The notes under the pieces were generated by a model. That model was given only the letters and a program-made list of their open reading frames with translations, made no database searches and was not told the DNA's origin. Positions 7,500-16,860 of a stretch of DNA of 64,000 nt are shown here, piece by piece. Source of the stretch: Asticcacaulis sp. AC460 (lineage in GTDB: Bacteria; Pseudomonadota; Alphaproteobacteria; Caulobacterales; Caulobacteraceae); assembly GCF_000495795.1 (NCBI RefSeq), contig NZ_AWGD01000019.1:238326-302325 (forward strand), given 5' to 3'. The position numbers and the translations under genes were made by a program. How positions within the stretch are numbered: position 1 is the stretch's first letter; every line of letters starts with the position of its first letter.

Positions 7500-7640
7500 C
7501 TTGACCTTCGGTTCGGGTGGAGGCGACTTGTCAGTCTAGGTCAGGGCGGGGGTGGAAAATTGTATTTATTTTACCTGATGTGAAAAATATTACCCTGCGA
7601 TTCCGCTTGAAAATATCACGGGATGGCGGACAATGGAGCC

Positions 7641-8465
7641 ATGTCTTTTCAGGTCTACACACCGGCCTATCCGCTGCATCGCTACGTCCGGTATTTTTAT
7701 AGCCCAACGGGCCGGATGCCGTACCGTGAGGAAAAGGTGTTGCCGTCGCCGCAGACCGATCTGAAGATCAATTTCGGTGGCGGCTTCGTGGCCAGGCGCG
7801 CCGACGGTACCGGGACCTTTGCCGTTGATCACAAGGGCTGGTTCATGGGCGTGTGGGACCAGTACCACACGGTGGTCTGGCCGGATGATCCCGACTTTAT
7901 CGGCGTCACCTTCTGGCCCGGTGGCGCCCACGCCTTGATGGGGATCGACATCAACGCCGTGCATAACCAGTTCGTGCCCCTGGACGCCATCTGGGGCAGT
8001 TTTACCGAGGAGTTGCGTGAGCGGCTCTACGCAGCGCCGGGGTTCCATGCAAGGTTCATGTTGTTGGAGCGTCTGTTGACCGCGCGCATCGATCGGACGG
8101 CGAAGTTCGAAAAGATCGCGCCGGCGCTGCGGGCCTTGCAATCGGGCCAGGCGGTGGCCGAGCGGGGCTTCAGCCATAAGCATATGATCTCCCTGTTCAA
8201 TAGCGTCGCCGGGGTGCCGCCGAAACGGCTGGCGCGGCTCTATCGCATTCAGGAAGTTATCGATGCCGTCGATCAGGCGCGGCCGATAAGCTGGACGGCG
8301 GTGGCGCAGGATTTCCTGTTTGCCGACCAGGCGCATTTCAACAAGGAATTCAAGTTCTTCACCGGCCATACACCGCGGGACTATCTGAAGCGGCGCCGGC
8401 GCGTGTTTACGGAAACCCCGGAACACGCGGTGCATACGCGGCTGCTGCCGATGGCCGGTGATTAG
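7641..8465 (+). CDS. AraC-family transcriptional regulator
   Basis: The protein is about 274 residues. The N-terminal half (FQVYTPAYPLHRYVRYFY, FWPGGAHALMGI) is a ligand-sensing domain like that of DUF6597-type regulators. The C-terminal half has the AraC double helix-turn-helix: FSHKHMISLFNSVAGVPPKRLARLYRIQ and then WTAVAQDFLFADQAHFNKEFKFFTGHTPRDYL. The start at 7641 (MSFQV) is chosen over an in-frame ATG 18 bases upstream because GGAG lies close before it. The gene is divergent from the DoxX-like gene. Its target and inducer are unknown. Confidence 0.85.
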   Translation: MSFQVYTPAYPLHRYVRYFYSPTGRMPYREEKVLPSPQTDLKINFGGGFVARRADGTGTFAVDHKGWFMGVWDQYHTVVWPDDPDFIGVTFWPGGAHALMGIDINAVHNQFVPLDAIWGSFTEELRERLYAAPGFHARFMLLERLLTARIDRTAKFEKIAPALRALQSGQAVAERGFSHKHMISLFNSVAGVPPKRLARLYRIQEVIDAVDQARPISWTAVAQDFLFADQAHFNKEFKFFTGHTPRDYLKRRRRVFTETPEHAVHTRLLPMAGD

Positions 8466-9175
8466 GCTCGGGGTAGCGATTCGAAGGCGCCGGTGAAGAC
8501 GCTCACCAGGTGGCCGTAGGCGTCGATGGCGTCGCCCGACTGGCACAGCCCGCCCGACAGACGGTCGATCCGGCCCGTATCCGCCATGGTCAGGGTCAAG
8601 GCGCCCGTCAGCATGTGATAGGCCCAGTACATGTCCTTCGGCGCGACTCCGGGGAGGGCGGTGTGCAGGGCTTCGATAAAACGGGCGATGAGGGTGTCGA
8701 AGTGCGAGGTCATCATCCCCGCCCACACCGCCGACGAATTGACCTCGGCGACCAGGCGGCAATAGTTGCGCCAGCCTGGATCCTGGGAGCTTTGCGCCGT
8801 TTTCACAGGGCGGACGAAGGCGTTCAGGATTTCCGCGACACGGATGGTGCGGCTTTCGGTCTGGGCCGCGGTCAGGGCGGCGTCCAGTTCGTCGCTGCGT
8901 TGCTGGTTCAGGACCTCGGCGCGGCGCAGGAACACGGCGTCGAACAGGCCGCGCTTGGATTCGAAATAGTAGTTGGGCAGGGCGACGTCCACCCCGGCCA
9001 TGTCCGCCACCTGACGCACCGTCACGCCGTAAAATCCGCGTTCGGAGAATAGGGCCTCTGCGGAATCCAGCACCAGGTCACGGCGGCTCTGGAGGCCGGC
9101 AGCTTTGGCTGAGGCGGCTTTGCGCGGGGCTCTCACGAAAATGGTACCTTCCTGTATTTTTCCACCCTGTGACAC
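8462..9175 (-). CDS. TetR-family transcriptional repressor
   Basis: The protein has 237 residues. A TetR DNA-binding domain at residues 29-75 (RRDLVLDSAEALFSERGF, VTVRQVADMAGV, ALPNYYFESKRGLFDAVF) is followed by a helical ligand domain of the CecR/YbiH-like class. It is divergent from the hydrolase-thiolase-dehydrogenase operon. Two dyads in the shared promoter region are likely its operators, so it probably represses that operon until an acyl or ester ligand is present. The 3' end overlaps the AraC-type gene by four bases on the opposite strand. Confidence 0.88.
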   Translation of the reverse strand: MSQGGKIQEGTIFVRAPRKAASAKAAGLQSRRDLVLDSAEALFSERGFYGVTVRQVADMAGVDVALPNYYFESKRGLFDAVFLRRAEVLNQQRSDELDAALTAAQTESRTIRVAEILNAFVRPVKTAQSSQDPGWRNYCRLVAEVNSSAVWAGMMTSHFDTLIARFIEALHTALPGVAPKDMYWAYHMLTGALTLTMADTGRIDRLSGGLCQSGDAIDAYGHLVSVFTGAFESLPRA

Positions 9176-9196
9176 GACTCAAACGGAACGGTCAAA

Positions 9197-9251
9197 TTTT
9201 CAATGATCGTTGAAAATATGTTGACACTCAACGGATGTTGAAAAATAGTAT
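9197..9251 (+). promoter_or_regulatory. Operon promoter with two candidate TetR operators
   Basis: TTTTCAATGATCGTTGAAAA (9197-9216) is a perfect 7-base dyad. TCAACggatGTTGA (9228-9241) repeats the same TCAAC/GTTGA core. A -35-like TTGACA (9221-9226) lies between them, and TAGTAT (9246-9251) is a possible -10 at 19-bp spacing. Repressor bound to the second dyad would cover the promoter. Confidence 0.6.
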
Positions 9252-9309
9252 CTCTACAAACGAGATAAAGCGGCTTAGATAGGTCGCAAAACAAAACAGG
9301 GAGTGGGCG

Positions 9310-10173
9310 GTGTCCACCAGTTACAGCGATATCCGGTACCAGAGTGCCGACACGCGTCTGACCCTTTACGCCCGCGATTATGGCGGCAGCGGTATGCCGG
9401 TGCTGTGCATGCACGGGCTGACGCGCAACTCGGCCGACTTCGAATGGATCGCCGGCCATCTGTCGACGCGGTATCGGGTTATCAGCGTCGACCAGCGCGG
9501 CCGCGGCAAGTCGCAATGGGACGATCAGCCGGCGCACTATACGCCCGGCGTCTATGTCCAGGACATGTTCAAGCTTTTGGGGGATCTGGGGATTCCTCGG
9601 GCGGCGCTGATCGGGACGTCGATGGGCGGGTTGATGGGCATGATCATGGGGGCCTTCGCGCCGCAGATGGTCATCGGCATGGTGATCAACGATGTCGGGC
9701 CGGAGATCGATCCGGCGGGTCTGGCGCGCATCGCGAGCTATACCGGCAGGGGTGTCGCGGTGACGACGTGGGAAGACGCTGCCGCCCGGGCGAAGGAGAC
9801 CAATGGTGTCGCCTTTCCGGATTATCATGACGACGACTGGCTGGCCTTTGCGCGGCGGACCTATGAGGTCAGGCCGGACGGCACCATCGCGCCGGCCTAT
9901 GATCCAGCCATTTCGCAGGCCTTTGCCACGCCTGAGCCGACCGTGGCGCCACCCGACCTGTGGGGGATGTGGGACAAGCTGGAAGGCCTGCCGATCCTGG
10001 CGGTGCGCGGTGAGATTTCCGACCTGCTGTCAGCCGAAACCTTGAAGCAGATGGGTGAGCGCCATGCCGGAATGCAGGCCGTCACCGTGCGTAATCGCGG
10101 CCACGCCCCGATGTTGGACGAAGGCGAGGCCGTCACCGCCATCGAAACCTTTCTGGAAGGATTAGTGCCATGA
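9310..10173 (+). CDS. Alpha/beta hydrolase
   Basis: The enzyme has 287 residues and the alpha/beta-hydrolase fold: VLCMHGLTRNSADF (oxyanion region), DQRGRGKSQW, the nucleophile elbow GTSMGG, an acid residue in the late half (AVRGEISDLL) and the catalytic histidine in RNRGHAPMLDE. It starts at GTG 9310 after AGGGAGTGGG. It is first in an operon with a thiolase (four-base overlap) and a 3-hydroxybutyrate dehydrogenase, so it may release an acid from an ester or oligomer for beta-oxidation-like breakdown. The substrate is inferred from context only. Confidence 0.85.
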   Translation: MSTSYSDIRYQSADTRLTLYARDYGGSGMPVLCMHGLTRNSADFEWIAGHLSTRYRVISVDQRGRGKSQWDDQPAHYTPGVYVQDMFKLLGDLGIPRAALIGTSMGGLMGMIMGAFAPQMVIGMVINDVGPEIDPAGLARIASYTGRGVAVTTWEDAAARAKETNGVAFPDYHDDDWLAFARRTYEVRPDGTIAPAYDPAISQAFATPEPTVAPPDLWGMWDKLEGLPILAVRGEISDLLSAETLKQMGERHAGMQAVTVRNRGHAPMLDEGEAVTAIETFLEGLVP

Positions 10174-11324
10174 AAGCCGCCATTGTCGGTTGGGGACATA
10201 CCCCGTTCGGCCGTCTCGACATGTCGCTGGAGGAGATGATCCAGGCCGTCACCCGTGAAGCCCTGGCCGATGCCGGGCTGACTGGCGAAGACATCGACGC
10301 CGTGTGGCTGGGCAATTTCAATGCCGGCATGGTGCCGGACGGGTTCTGCGCCTCGATGATTTTGGGCGCCGATGAGGGGCTGCGGTTCAAGCCGGCGGCG
10401 CGATTGGAAAACGCCTGTGCTTCGGGTTCGGCGGCCTTGTATGCCGCCATGGATGCCATCGCGTCGGGCCGGGTGAAGAGCGCCCTGGTCGTCGGGGCGG
10501 AGAAGATGACCGCCGTCGATGGTCCGACCGTGACGCGGGCTCTGGGGGCGGCCAGCTATCAGCGCGAAGAGGCGGGGATGAGTTTCCCCGAGATCTTCGC
10601 CCAGTTCGCCCTGGCCTATCAGGCCAAGTACGGCGATCCGACCGAGGCCATGGCCCATATCGCCACCAAGAACCACGCTGCCGCCGTGCACAATCCGTTC
10701 GCTCAGCTGCGCAAGCCGCTGGAGCTGGATTTTTGTCGCTATGCGTCGGACAAGAACCCGATCATCGCCGCGCCTTTGAAGAAGACCGACTGTTCGCTGG
10801 TGTCGGACGGGGCGGCGGCGATCGTGCTGGTGCGTGAGGATATGGCTGGGGATTTCCGGCGGGCCGTGGGCTTCCGGGCGGCGCAGCAGGTCAATGATTT
10901 GCTGCCTTTGTCGGCCAAGGACATGACGGCATTTGAGGGGCCGCGCCGGGCGTTCGCCAAGGCCTATGCGCAGGCGGGCGTGTCGGTCGGCGATATCTCG
11001 TTCGCCGAGGTCCATGACTGTTTCACCATTGCCGAGCTGCTGTCGGTCGAGGCCATGGGGTTGGCTGCGGCGGGGCAGGGGCGTGAACTGGTCATCGATG
11101 GCGGGACGGGGCGTAATGGCCGTTTGCCGGTCAATATGTCGGGTGGCTTGAAGGCCAAGGGCCATCCGGTCGGCGCGACCGGGGTCAGCATGCATGTCAT
11201 CGCCGCCAGGCAACTGACCGGCGAGGCGGGCGAGATGCAATTGCCGGATCCGAAGCTGGGCATGTGTTTCAACATGGGCGGCGGAGCGGTCGCCAACTAC
11301 GTCTCGATTTTAGAGAGGCTGTAA
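10170..11324 (+). CDS. Thiolase (acetyl-CoA acetyltransferase, SCP2-like class)
   Basis: This 384-residue thiolase-superfamily enzyme has the nucleophilic cysteine in ENACASGSAALYA, the histidine motif GGLKAKGHPVGATG and the C-terminal CFNMGGGAVANY. The sequence is closer to SCP2-type or archaeal thiolases than to PhaA/FadA, with a plain histidine motif and a divergent C-terminal cysteine motif. It should cleave or form 3-ketoacyl-CoA. ATGA overlap with the hydrolase before it and a seven-base gap to the dehydrogenase after it show one transcript. Confidence 0.88.
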   Translation: MKAAIVGWGHTPFGRLDMSLEEMIQAVTREALADAGLTGEDIDAVWLGNFNAGMVPDGFCASMILGADEGLRFKPAARLENACASGSAALYAAMDAIASGRVKSALVVGAEKMTAVDGPTVTRALGAASYQREEAGMSFPEIFAQFALAYQAKYGDPTEAMAHIATKNHAAAVHNPFAQLRKPLELDFCRYASDKNPIIAAPLKKTDCSLVSDGAAAIVLVREDMAGDFRRAVGFRAAQQVNDLLPLSAKDMTAFEGPRRAFAKAYAQAGVSVGDISFAEVHDCFTIAELLSVEAMGLAAAGQGRELVIDGGTGRNGRLPVNMSGGLKAKGHPVGATGVSMHVIAARQLTGEAGEMQLPDPKLGMCFNMGGGAVANYVSILERL

Positions 11325-11331
11325 CTCCATC

Positions 11332-12141
11332 ATGACATCGCGATATCTGGAAGGCCGCACGGCGCTGGTTACCGGCTCCGTGAGTGGGATAGGCTTGGCC
11401 GTCGCCCAGGCGCTGGCGTCCGCCGGAGCGCGGGTCGCGGTGCATGGTTTGGCAACCGTGGAGGAGGCCGAGCGGGCGGTCGTGGCCATGCGGGCGGCGG
11501 GGGCGCCTGAGGCGCGGTTCTTTGCCGGCGACCTGCGCGATGCGGTGGCGATTTCAGGGATGATGGCGGCGGTCGAGGCCTGGGGCGGGCCGGATATCCT
11601 GGTCAACAATGCCGGGATGCAGAAGACGGCGCGATTATCGGAGGTGTCGGATGAGACCTGGGATGGTTTGATTGCCGTCAACCTGTCGGCAGCGTTTCAC
11701 ACCATGCGCCATGCTCTGCCAAAGATGGCGGTGAAGGGGTACGGCCGGGTTATCAATATCGCTTCGGTGCATGGCCTGGTGGCTTCCGAGGCCAAGGCGC
11801 CGTATGTGGCGTCGAAGTTCGGCCTGGTGGGTTTGTCGAAGGTGGCGGCGCTGGAATATGCCTCCGCCGGCACGCGCGAGAGCGGCGGGGTGACCGTCAA
11901 CTGCATCTGTCCAGGGTGGACGGAGACCGCCTTGATCGAGCCGCAAATCGTCGCGCGGGCCGCGACCCATGGTGGCGATCGGGCGGCCGGGGTGGCGGAG
12001 TTATTGGCCGAAAAGCAGCCAAGCCGGCGAATGTCCGATCCCGCCGAGATCGGGTTGCTGGTGATGTGGCTGGCCAGTCCGCTGGCGCATAATATTACCG
12101 GGGCATCGATTCCGGTCGATGGTGGATGGACAGCGCAGTAG
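11332..12141 (+). CDS. 3-hydroxybutyrate dehydrogenase-like SDR
   Basis: This classical short-chain dehydrogenase has 269 residues. It has the NAD site TGSVSGIG, NNAG, the catalytic serine region NIASVHGLVAS and tyrosine-lysine in PYVASK, and closes with the usual SIPVDGGWTAQ. Length and the segments HGLVASEAKAPYVASKFG and ICPGWTETALIEPQI match 3-hydroxybutyrate dehydrogenases. With the thiolase and hydrolase this makes a short route from a hydroxyacyl ester through acetoacetate to acetyl-CoA. The chemistry is inferred from family likeness. Confidence 0.85.
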   Translation: MTSRYLEGRTALVTGSVSGIGLAVAQALASAGARVAVHGLATVEEAERAVVAMRAAGAPEARFFAGDLRDAVAISGMMAAVEAWGGPDILVNNAGMQKTARLSEVSDETWDGLIAVNLSAAFHTMRHALPKMAVKGYGRVINIASVHGLVASEAKAPYVASKFGLVGLSKVAALEYASAGTRESGGVTVNCICPGWTETALIEPQIVARAATHGGDRAAGVAELLAEKQPSRRMSDPAEIGLLVMWLASPLAHNITGASIPVDGGWTAQ

Positions 12142-12184
12142 CGGAATAGCCTTAAAAAACATGATAGTAGGTGAAGCAAGCTCT

Positions 12185-12253
12185 GGCGGGCCAAATCCCC
12201 CACCGTCTCATTTGCTTCCAGCAAATGATCCACCTCCCCGTATAACGGGGAGG
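12185..12253 (+). repeat. Intergenic two-hairpin repeat, copy 2
   Basis: This copy has CATTTGCttccaGCAAATG and CTCCCCGtataaCGGGGAG. It lies 43 bases after the dehydrogenase stop, and the rest of the 12142-12441 gap is AT-rich promoter-like sequence without a gene. Read on the minus strand the repeat encodes a false start, MDHLLEANETVGD. Confidence 0.9.
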
Positions 12254-12441
12254 GATTATTTTAAGTGAATTCAGTAGTTTATAGAAATTGTTCGATAGTT
12301 TTGAAGTAAGTGGAGTGAGCGATTTGGGCTAAAATTATACCGCTTCAGAAAGTTTCATATCTAACGGAAATGTAAATTGCGACTTCCGCTCAGTTCGCTT
12401 AGATGGCGAGGTTTCAAAGCATATTTTCAGGAGATTGGGTT

Positions 12442-13755
12442 ATGGGTAAGGCGCGTATATTTCTGATGCGCGGCGCTGCGGCCGCCGTGATTGCCGCTCT
12501 GATCGCCGGTCCGGCGTCAACGGCAACCCCAACCAAACAGGTGGTCACCGGACCGGTCGCCTCCTACTGGGTCGATACTACCACCAGTTCCGGCTTCAAT
12601 ATGGCGGGTATGGGCAAGGGCAAGCCTTCCATGTCGTCCATGATGGGCATGATGTCGGGCGATGCCAGCCACAATGTCACTTTGACGCTCGGGTCCAACC
12701 AGGTGGCGAAGACCGAGACGACAGGTGATCACTTGATGACCGCTGCCGATCTGCCGCTCTATTACAAGCGCACCGAGGCCGGGCCGGCCGGGCCGGCGCA
12801 ACCCTACACGCCGGGGGAGCAGAGCCACGAAACACCCAAGGGCAAGATCCTGATCTACTGGGGTTGCGGTGAGCACGCCGCCGCCGGTCAGCCGTTGGTT
12901 ATCGACCTGGCCAAGATCACCGACCCGAACCAGCGCATGGCCATGGTCAAGCAACTGGCGCCGTCGGTGAACCTGGATACGGTCAACAAGCCGACGCCCG
13001 CGACCTACAAGGCCTACGGCGAATGGCCGAACGCGAAGACCAACAGCGCCTTTACCGGCCAGTCCCTGACCGGCGCCCATACCGTCAAGACCGACTATGC
13101 GCCGCAGATCGATTTTTCGTTGAGCCAGAGCCAGGACTTCCTGGCGCCGATCAAGGTTTCGGGCAACCAGAAGGCGGCATCGGGCGCCGTGCCGCTGACC
13201 TGGGCGGCCATTCCCAACGCCAAGGGGTTTGTTGCCACGGCCATCGGCTCGGGGCGTGAGCGCGACACCTTCGTCATGTGGACCTCGGCGGCAAGCAATA
13301 CCGGCTGGATGGGCATGGCGCCGGATTACCTGACGCCGGGCGACATTGAGCGTTTGACGGCGTCGAAGGTGTTGCTGCCGGGGACCGCGACGGCCTGTAC
13401 CGTGCCGGCCGAGGTGGCAGGCGCGACCGAAGGCGCCATGTACAACATCACGGCTTATGGCGGTGAGACGAACCTGAGCTATCCGGCGCGGCCGGCAGAC
13501 CCGAAGGTGGCGTGGAACATCCAGTGGACCACCAAGATCCGCTATCGATCAACGACCGGAGGATTGCTGGGCCAGGATATGGGAGGCATGAATGGAGGAA
13601 TGTTCGGTATGGCCGGGCAACCGTCCGAGCCAGAAGAGCAGGCTCAGCCACAGGACAACAACACCGGCAACGGTGACGGCAAGAAGAAAAAGAAGAAGGG
13701 CGGCGGTTTGTTTGGCGAGATCGTCAAACAGGGTGTCGGCAGCCTGATCCCGTAG
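12442..13755 (+). CDS. Exported protein of unknown function with Lys-rich tail
   Basis: I do not recognise a named family. The start at 12442 (MGKARIF) follows CAGGAGATT and gives a Sec signal peptide, GAAAAVIAALIAGPASTATP. The mature protein (about 410 residues) has a Met/Gly-rich patch (MAGMGKGKPSMSSMMGMM) and a middle region IPNAKGFVATAIGSGRE. It ends in a Gly/Met linker, an acidic-Gln stretch and KKKKKKGGGLFGEIVKQGVG. The tail resembles those of other alphaproteobacterial periplasmic or outer-membrane-associated hypotheticals. A strong terminator follows. Confidence 0.7.
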   Translation: MGKARIFLMRGAAAAVIAALIAGPASTATPTKQVVTGPVASYWVDTTTSSGFNMAGMGKGKPSMSSMMGMMSGDASHNVTLTLGSNQVAKTETTGDHLMTAADLPLYYKRTEAGPAGPAQPYTPGEQSHETPKGKILIYWGCGEHAAAGQPLVIDLAKITDPNQRMAMVKQLAPSVNLDTVNKPTPATYKAYGEWPNAKTNSAFTGQSLTGAHTVKTDYAPQIDFSLSQSQDFLAPIKVSGNQKAASGAVPLTWAAIPNAKGFVATAIGSGRERDTFVMWTSAASNTGWMGMAPDYLTPGDIERLTASKVLLPGTATACTVPAEVAGATEGAMYNITAYGGETNLSYPARPADPKVAWNIQWTTKIRYRSTTGGLLGQDMGGMNGGMFGMAGQPSEPEEQAQPQDNNTGNGDGKKKKKKGGGLFGEIVKQGVGSLIP

Positions 13756-13761
13756 GACAAG

Positions 13762-13792
13762 AGGCCCGGAAGCGAGACTTCCGGGCCTTTTC
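13762..13792. terminator. Bidirectional terminator between convergent genes
   Basis: AGGCCCGGAAG (13762-13772) and CTTCCGGGCCT (13778-13788) form an 11-bp stem with loop CGAGA, followed by TTTCTTTT on the plus strand. It separates the plus-strand exported protein from the minus-strand RTX gene whose stop is at 13795. Confidence 0.85.
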
Positions 13793-13794
13793 TT

Positions 13795-16791
13795 TTACCA
13801 GACGATATGGCTGAGCACGTCGGCGACCAGGGCGCTGTTGACCGTGATGACATTGGCGCCACCCAGAGCGATCACCACATTCCCGCCGTTCTGGCTGACC
13901 ATGGTGGCATTGGCCACGCCGCTCGTGTAGGCGTTGATGTTGATGGTATCGTTCTGCGCCGCGCTGAAGTCGGTGATCGTGTCCGTTCCGCTGTTGGCGT
14001 CGAAGAAGAAGATGTCGGCGCCCAGGCCACCGCTCAGGTTATCCGTGCCACCCTTGCCGTTGATCGTGTTGTTGCCGTCATTGCCGCCCAGGGTATTGCC
14101 CAGCGAATTGCCGGTGGCGTTGACATTGTCAGAGCCGATCAGGTTGAGCGTTTCGGCATAGCGCAGGTTCAGCGAATAGGTCACCGTCGAGAAGATGACG
14201 TCGCTGCCGTTGCCCGAGGTTTCGACGACATTATCGCCGACATTTTGGATGTAATATGTGTCGTTTCCCGCACCGCCGGTCAGAACGTTTACGCCGGCAT
14301 TGCCGGTGAGGACGTTGTTGAGGGCATTGCCGTTCGCGTTGAGGTCTGCGGAACCGGTGAGGGTGACGTTTTCAAGATTGGCGCCAAGGGTGGTGGTGAA
14401 GGGCGTCTCGAGGGTGTCTATGCCTTCGTTGAGGTTCTCAGTGACGACGTCCCCGGCGGCACTGATCACGTAGGTGTCGTTGCCAGCACCGCCCGCCATA
14501 GTGTCGTTGTTGGCGCCGCCGTCCAAGACGTTGTTGCCACTGTTGCCGGTCAAGATGTTGGCGAAACCATTGCCAGTGGCGTTGACGTTAGCCGAACCGG
14601 TCAGGGTCAGGTTCTCGACCTGGCGGCCGGACAGGCTGTAGCTTACGGTCGAGTTGATCAGGTCGGTGCCTTCATTGGCCGCTTCGACAACATTGTCGCC
14701 GGTATTCTGGACGTTGTAGGTGTCGTTGCCCAGGCCGCCGGTGAGGACGTTCACGCCGGTATTGCCGGTCAGGATGTTGTTGCCGGCATTGCCCGTGCCG
14801 TTGATGTTCGCCGAGCCCGTCAGGGTCAGGTTTTCCAGAACGTCGGCGAGGGTAAAGGTGATGGCCGATTCAACCGTGTCGATGCCTTCATTGGCGTTTT
14901 CATTGATCACGTCGCCGACATTGGAGATGACATAGGTGTCGTCGCCCAGACCGCCGGTCAGGGTGTCGTTGTTGGCGGCGCCGTCCAGCCGGTTGTTGCC
15001 GGTATTGCCGGTGATGAGGTTGGCCTGGCCATTGCCGGTGCCGTTGATATTGGCCGAGCCCGTCAGGTACAGCACGTCGAGGAAGGTGAAGGCCAGGCTG
15101 AAGGTCGCGGTGGCGAAGACGTAGTCATAGCCCTGGCCGCTGTTGTCGATGATGCTGTCGGCGGTGGAGTCGACATAGTAGGTGTCATCGCCGAAGCCGC
15201 CGTCCATGGTGTCATTGCCGGTGCCGCCGTCGATGCGGTCGTTGCCGTAATTGCCGACCAGGCGATCGTTGCCGTCGAAGCCGTTGAGGAAATCGTTCTG
15301 GTTCGCGCCATACAGATTATTGGGCGCGCCATTGCCGTTCAGGGTCATGCCCGGAAACAGGTTGGTCGAGAGGGTATAGGTCTCCGCGCCGCCCCTATCG
15401 CCCAGGATAGTGCCATTGCCGGTGCCGACGGCCGTGCGGCCGCGGAAGTCGGGCAGGGCGAAGTTGGTCGTGCCGTTGCCACCATAGGTCGTGCCGAGGA
15501 GGGAGAACAGGGCCTGGTTTTGGGCGATGCTGAGCAGTTGGCCTTGACAGAGCGCCCAGCCCCTGGGGACATAGTTGATGGCCGTAATAGCGATCTCACC
15601 GAGATACTGCATTTCCTCGTCGGCGTCCGTTAGGGCGCTGCGTGAAGGAAAGATGCCTGTCAGGGCGATCATGTAGTTAAGTGCAAGAGACGGCTGAGCA
15701 TTGTTGACGGCGGAGTTGCTGCCACCCATGTCCCCCGGCATCTGGTTTTGCGAGAGATACTGGTTTTCCGTGCCGAACTGTTCACCCAGGTTGTGGAACG
15801 GAAGACCGGGACCCTGACCGGCGCCAACAACGGTGCGGCCGCGCAGATCGGGCAGGGCAAAGGTTTCGACACCGTCACCGCCGTAGGTCGTACCGAGCAG
15901 CGCGAAGAGCACGTCGTATTCGCCGATGGACAGCAGGCGACCGTCACAGGGCAGGTAGCCTAACGGCGTGAAATTGCCGCCGAACTGGACCACCAGACCC
16001 ATCTGGTTCATGTCATTGTTCATCAGCCCGTTCGAAGACGGGAAGATGCCTTCGACCTGGATCATGTAGGTCGTGGCCAAGGTGGGCTGACTGTTGTCGA
16101 TACCGAAGCCGCTGCCGCCCCCGGAGGTGGGGATGACGCCCGCATTGATTTCAAGTGTGTTCGAGCCAAACTGCTCGCCGATGACATAGTCGCTAAGCCC
16201 CGGGCCCTGGCCGATCCCGACGACGGCTTTACCCTGCAGGTCTGGCAGGGCAAAGGTGGTGATGCCGTTGCCGCCGTAATAGGTGCCAAACAGGGAAAAC
16301 AGCGCGGTGTTCTGGGAGATGCTGAGGATTTGGCCGGCGGCAAAGGCGTCACTGTAGGGGGCGAAGTTGCCAGCGAACATCCGCATGCCGCCCATGTAGG
16401 CGGAGTCATTGATACCGCTTTCCGGGGCGTCGTGCAAAGCCGGTCGGGGAGGGTATGCGCCTGACAGCGGGACGAGGAAGTTGATGGCCAGGTAGGGCTG
16501 GTGGTTGTCGATGTAATAGGGCGCGCTGATCAGGCCGTCGGTGGGGGCTGTGGCGATGTCGAACGCCAGGGTATCGGCGACGGCAAAGGTGGCCGCGGAC
16601 ACGGTGTCGGCGCGTCCATCGCTGACCGTACCGGTCTTGGCGGCAACGGCCGACAGGCTGGTGGCGTTGGCGACGTTTAACGCGACAGGCGCGGCGCCAG
16701 GGCTGAAGGCCCGGGTGCCGGCGGCGGACTCGAGATGCGACAAACGGAACGCCGACTCCAGGTCGGTCGTAGCGAGATAGACGGGTTTCAT
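13795..16791 (-). CDS. Tail-collar / RTX-repeat secreted protein A
   Basis: The protein has about 998 residues when started at MKPVYLATTD (16791), matching the start of its neighbour. After a divergent N-terminus come three phage tail-collar (microcystin-dependent-protein type) units, each with LFxLxGTxYGGxGxxxFALPDxxGRxxVG, at roughly residues 135-190, 275-330 and 395-450. The second half is a run of hemolysin-type calcium-binding repeats (GGxGNDT, ENLTLTGSANINGTGN). The last ~90 residues (GGLGADIFFF, TDFSAAQND, ending LSHIVW) look like a type I secretion module. The product is probably an exported adhesin, surface or envelope protein. It is a paralogue of the next gene. Confidence 0.85.
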   Translation of the reverse strand: MKPVYLATTDLESAFRLSHLESAAGTRAFSPGAAPVALNVANATSLSAVAAKTGTVSDGRADTVSAATFAVADTLAFDIATAPTDGLISAPYYIDNHQPYLAINFLVPLSGAYPPRPALHDAPESGINDSAYMGGMRMFAGNFAPYSDAFAAGQILSISQNTALFSLFGTYYGGNGITTFALPDLQGKAVVGIGQGPGLSDYVIGEQFGSNTLEINAGVIPTSGGGSGFGIDNSQPTLATTYMIQVEGIFPSSNGLMNNDMNQMGLVVQFGGNFTPLGYLPCDGRLLSIGEYDVLFALLGTTYGGDGVETFALPDLRGRTVVGAGQGPGLPFHNLGEQFGTENQYLSQNQMPGDMGGSNSAVNNAQPSLALNYMIALTGIFPSRSALTDADEEMQYLGEIAITAINYVPRGWALCQGQLLSIAQNQALFSLLGTTYGGNGTTNFALPDFRGRTAVGTGNGTILGDRGGAETYTLSTNLFPGMTLNGNGAPNNLYGANQNDFLNGFDGNDRLVGNYGNDRIDGGTGNDTMDGGFGDDTYYVDSTADSIIDNSGQGYDYVFATATFSLAFTFLDVLYLTGSANINGTGNGQANLITGNTGNNRLDGAANNDTLTGGLGDDTYVISNVGDVINENANEGIDTVESAITFTLADVLENLTLTGSANINGTGNAGNNILTGNTGVNVLTGGLGNDTYNVQNTGDNVVEAANEGTDLINSTVSYSLSGRQVENLTLTGSANVNATGNGFANILTGNSGNNVLDGGANNDTMAGGAGNDTYVISAAGDVVTENLNEGIDTLETPFTTTLGANLENVTLTGSADLNANGNALNNVLTGNAGVNVLTGGAGNDTYYIQNVGDNVVETSGNGSDVIFSTVTYSLNLRYAETLNLIGSDNVNATGNSLGNTLGGNDGNNTINGKGGTDNLSGGLGADIFFFDANSGTDTITDFSAAQNDTININAYTSGVANATMVSQNGGNVVIALGGANVITVNSALVADVLSHIVW

Positions 16792-16860
16792 GATATAGGC
16801 CCCTGCAAACGATTTATGGGGCATTCATACTTCATTGACCCGCGGGCTGTCGCGTCTTTT

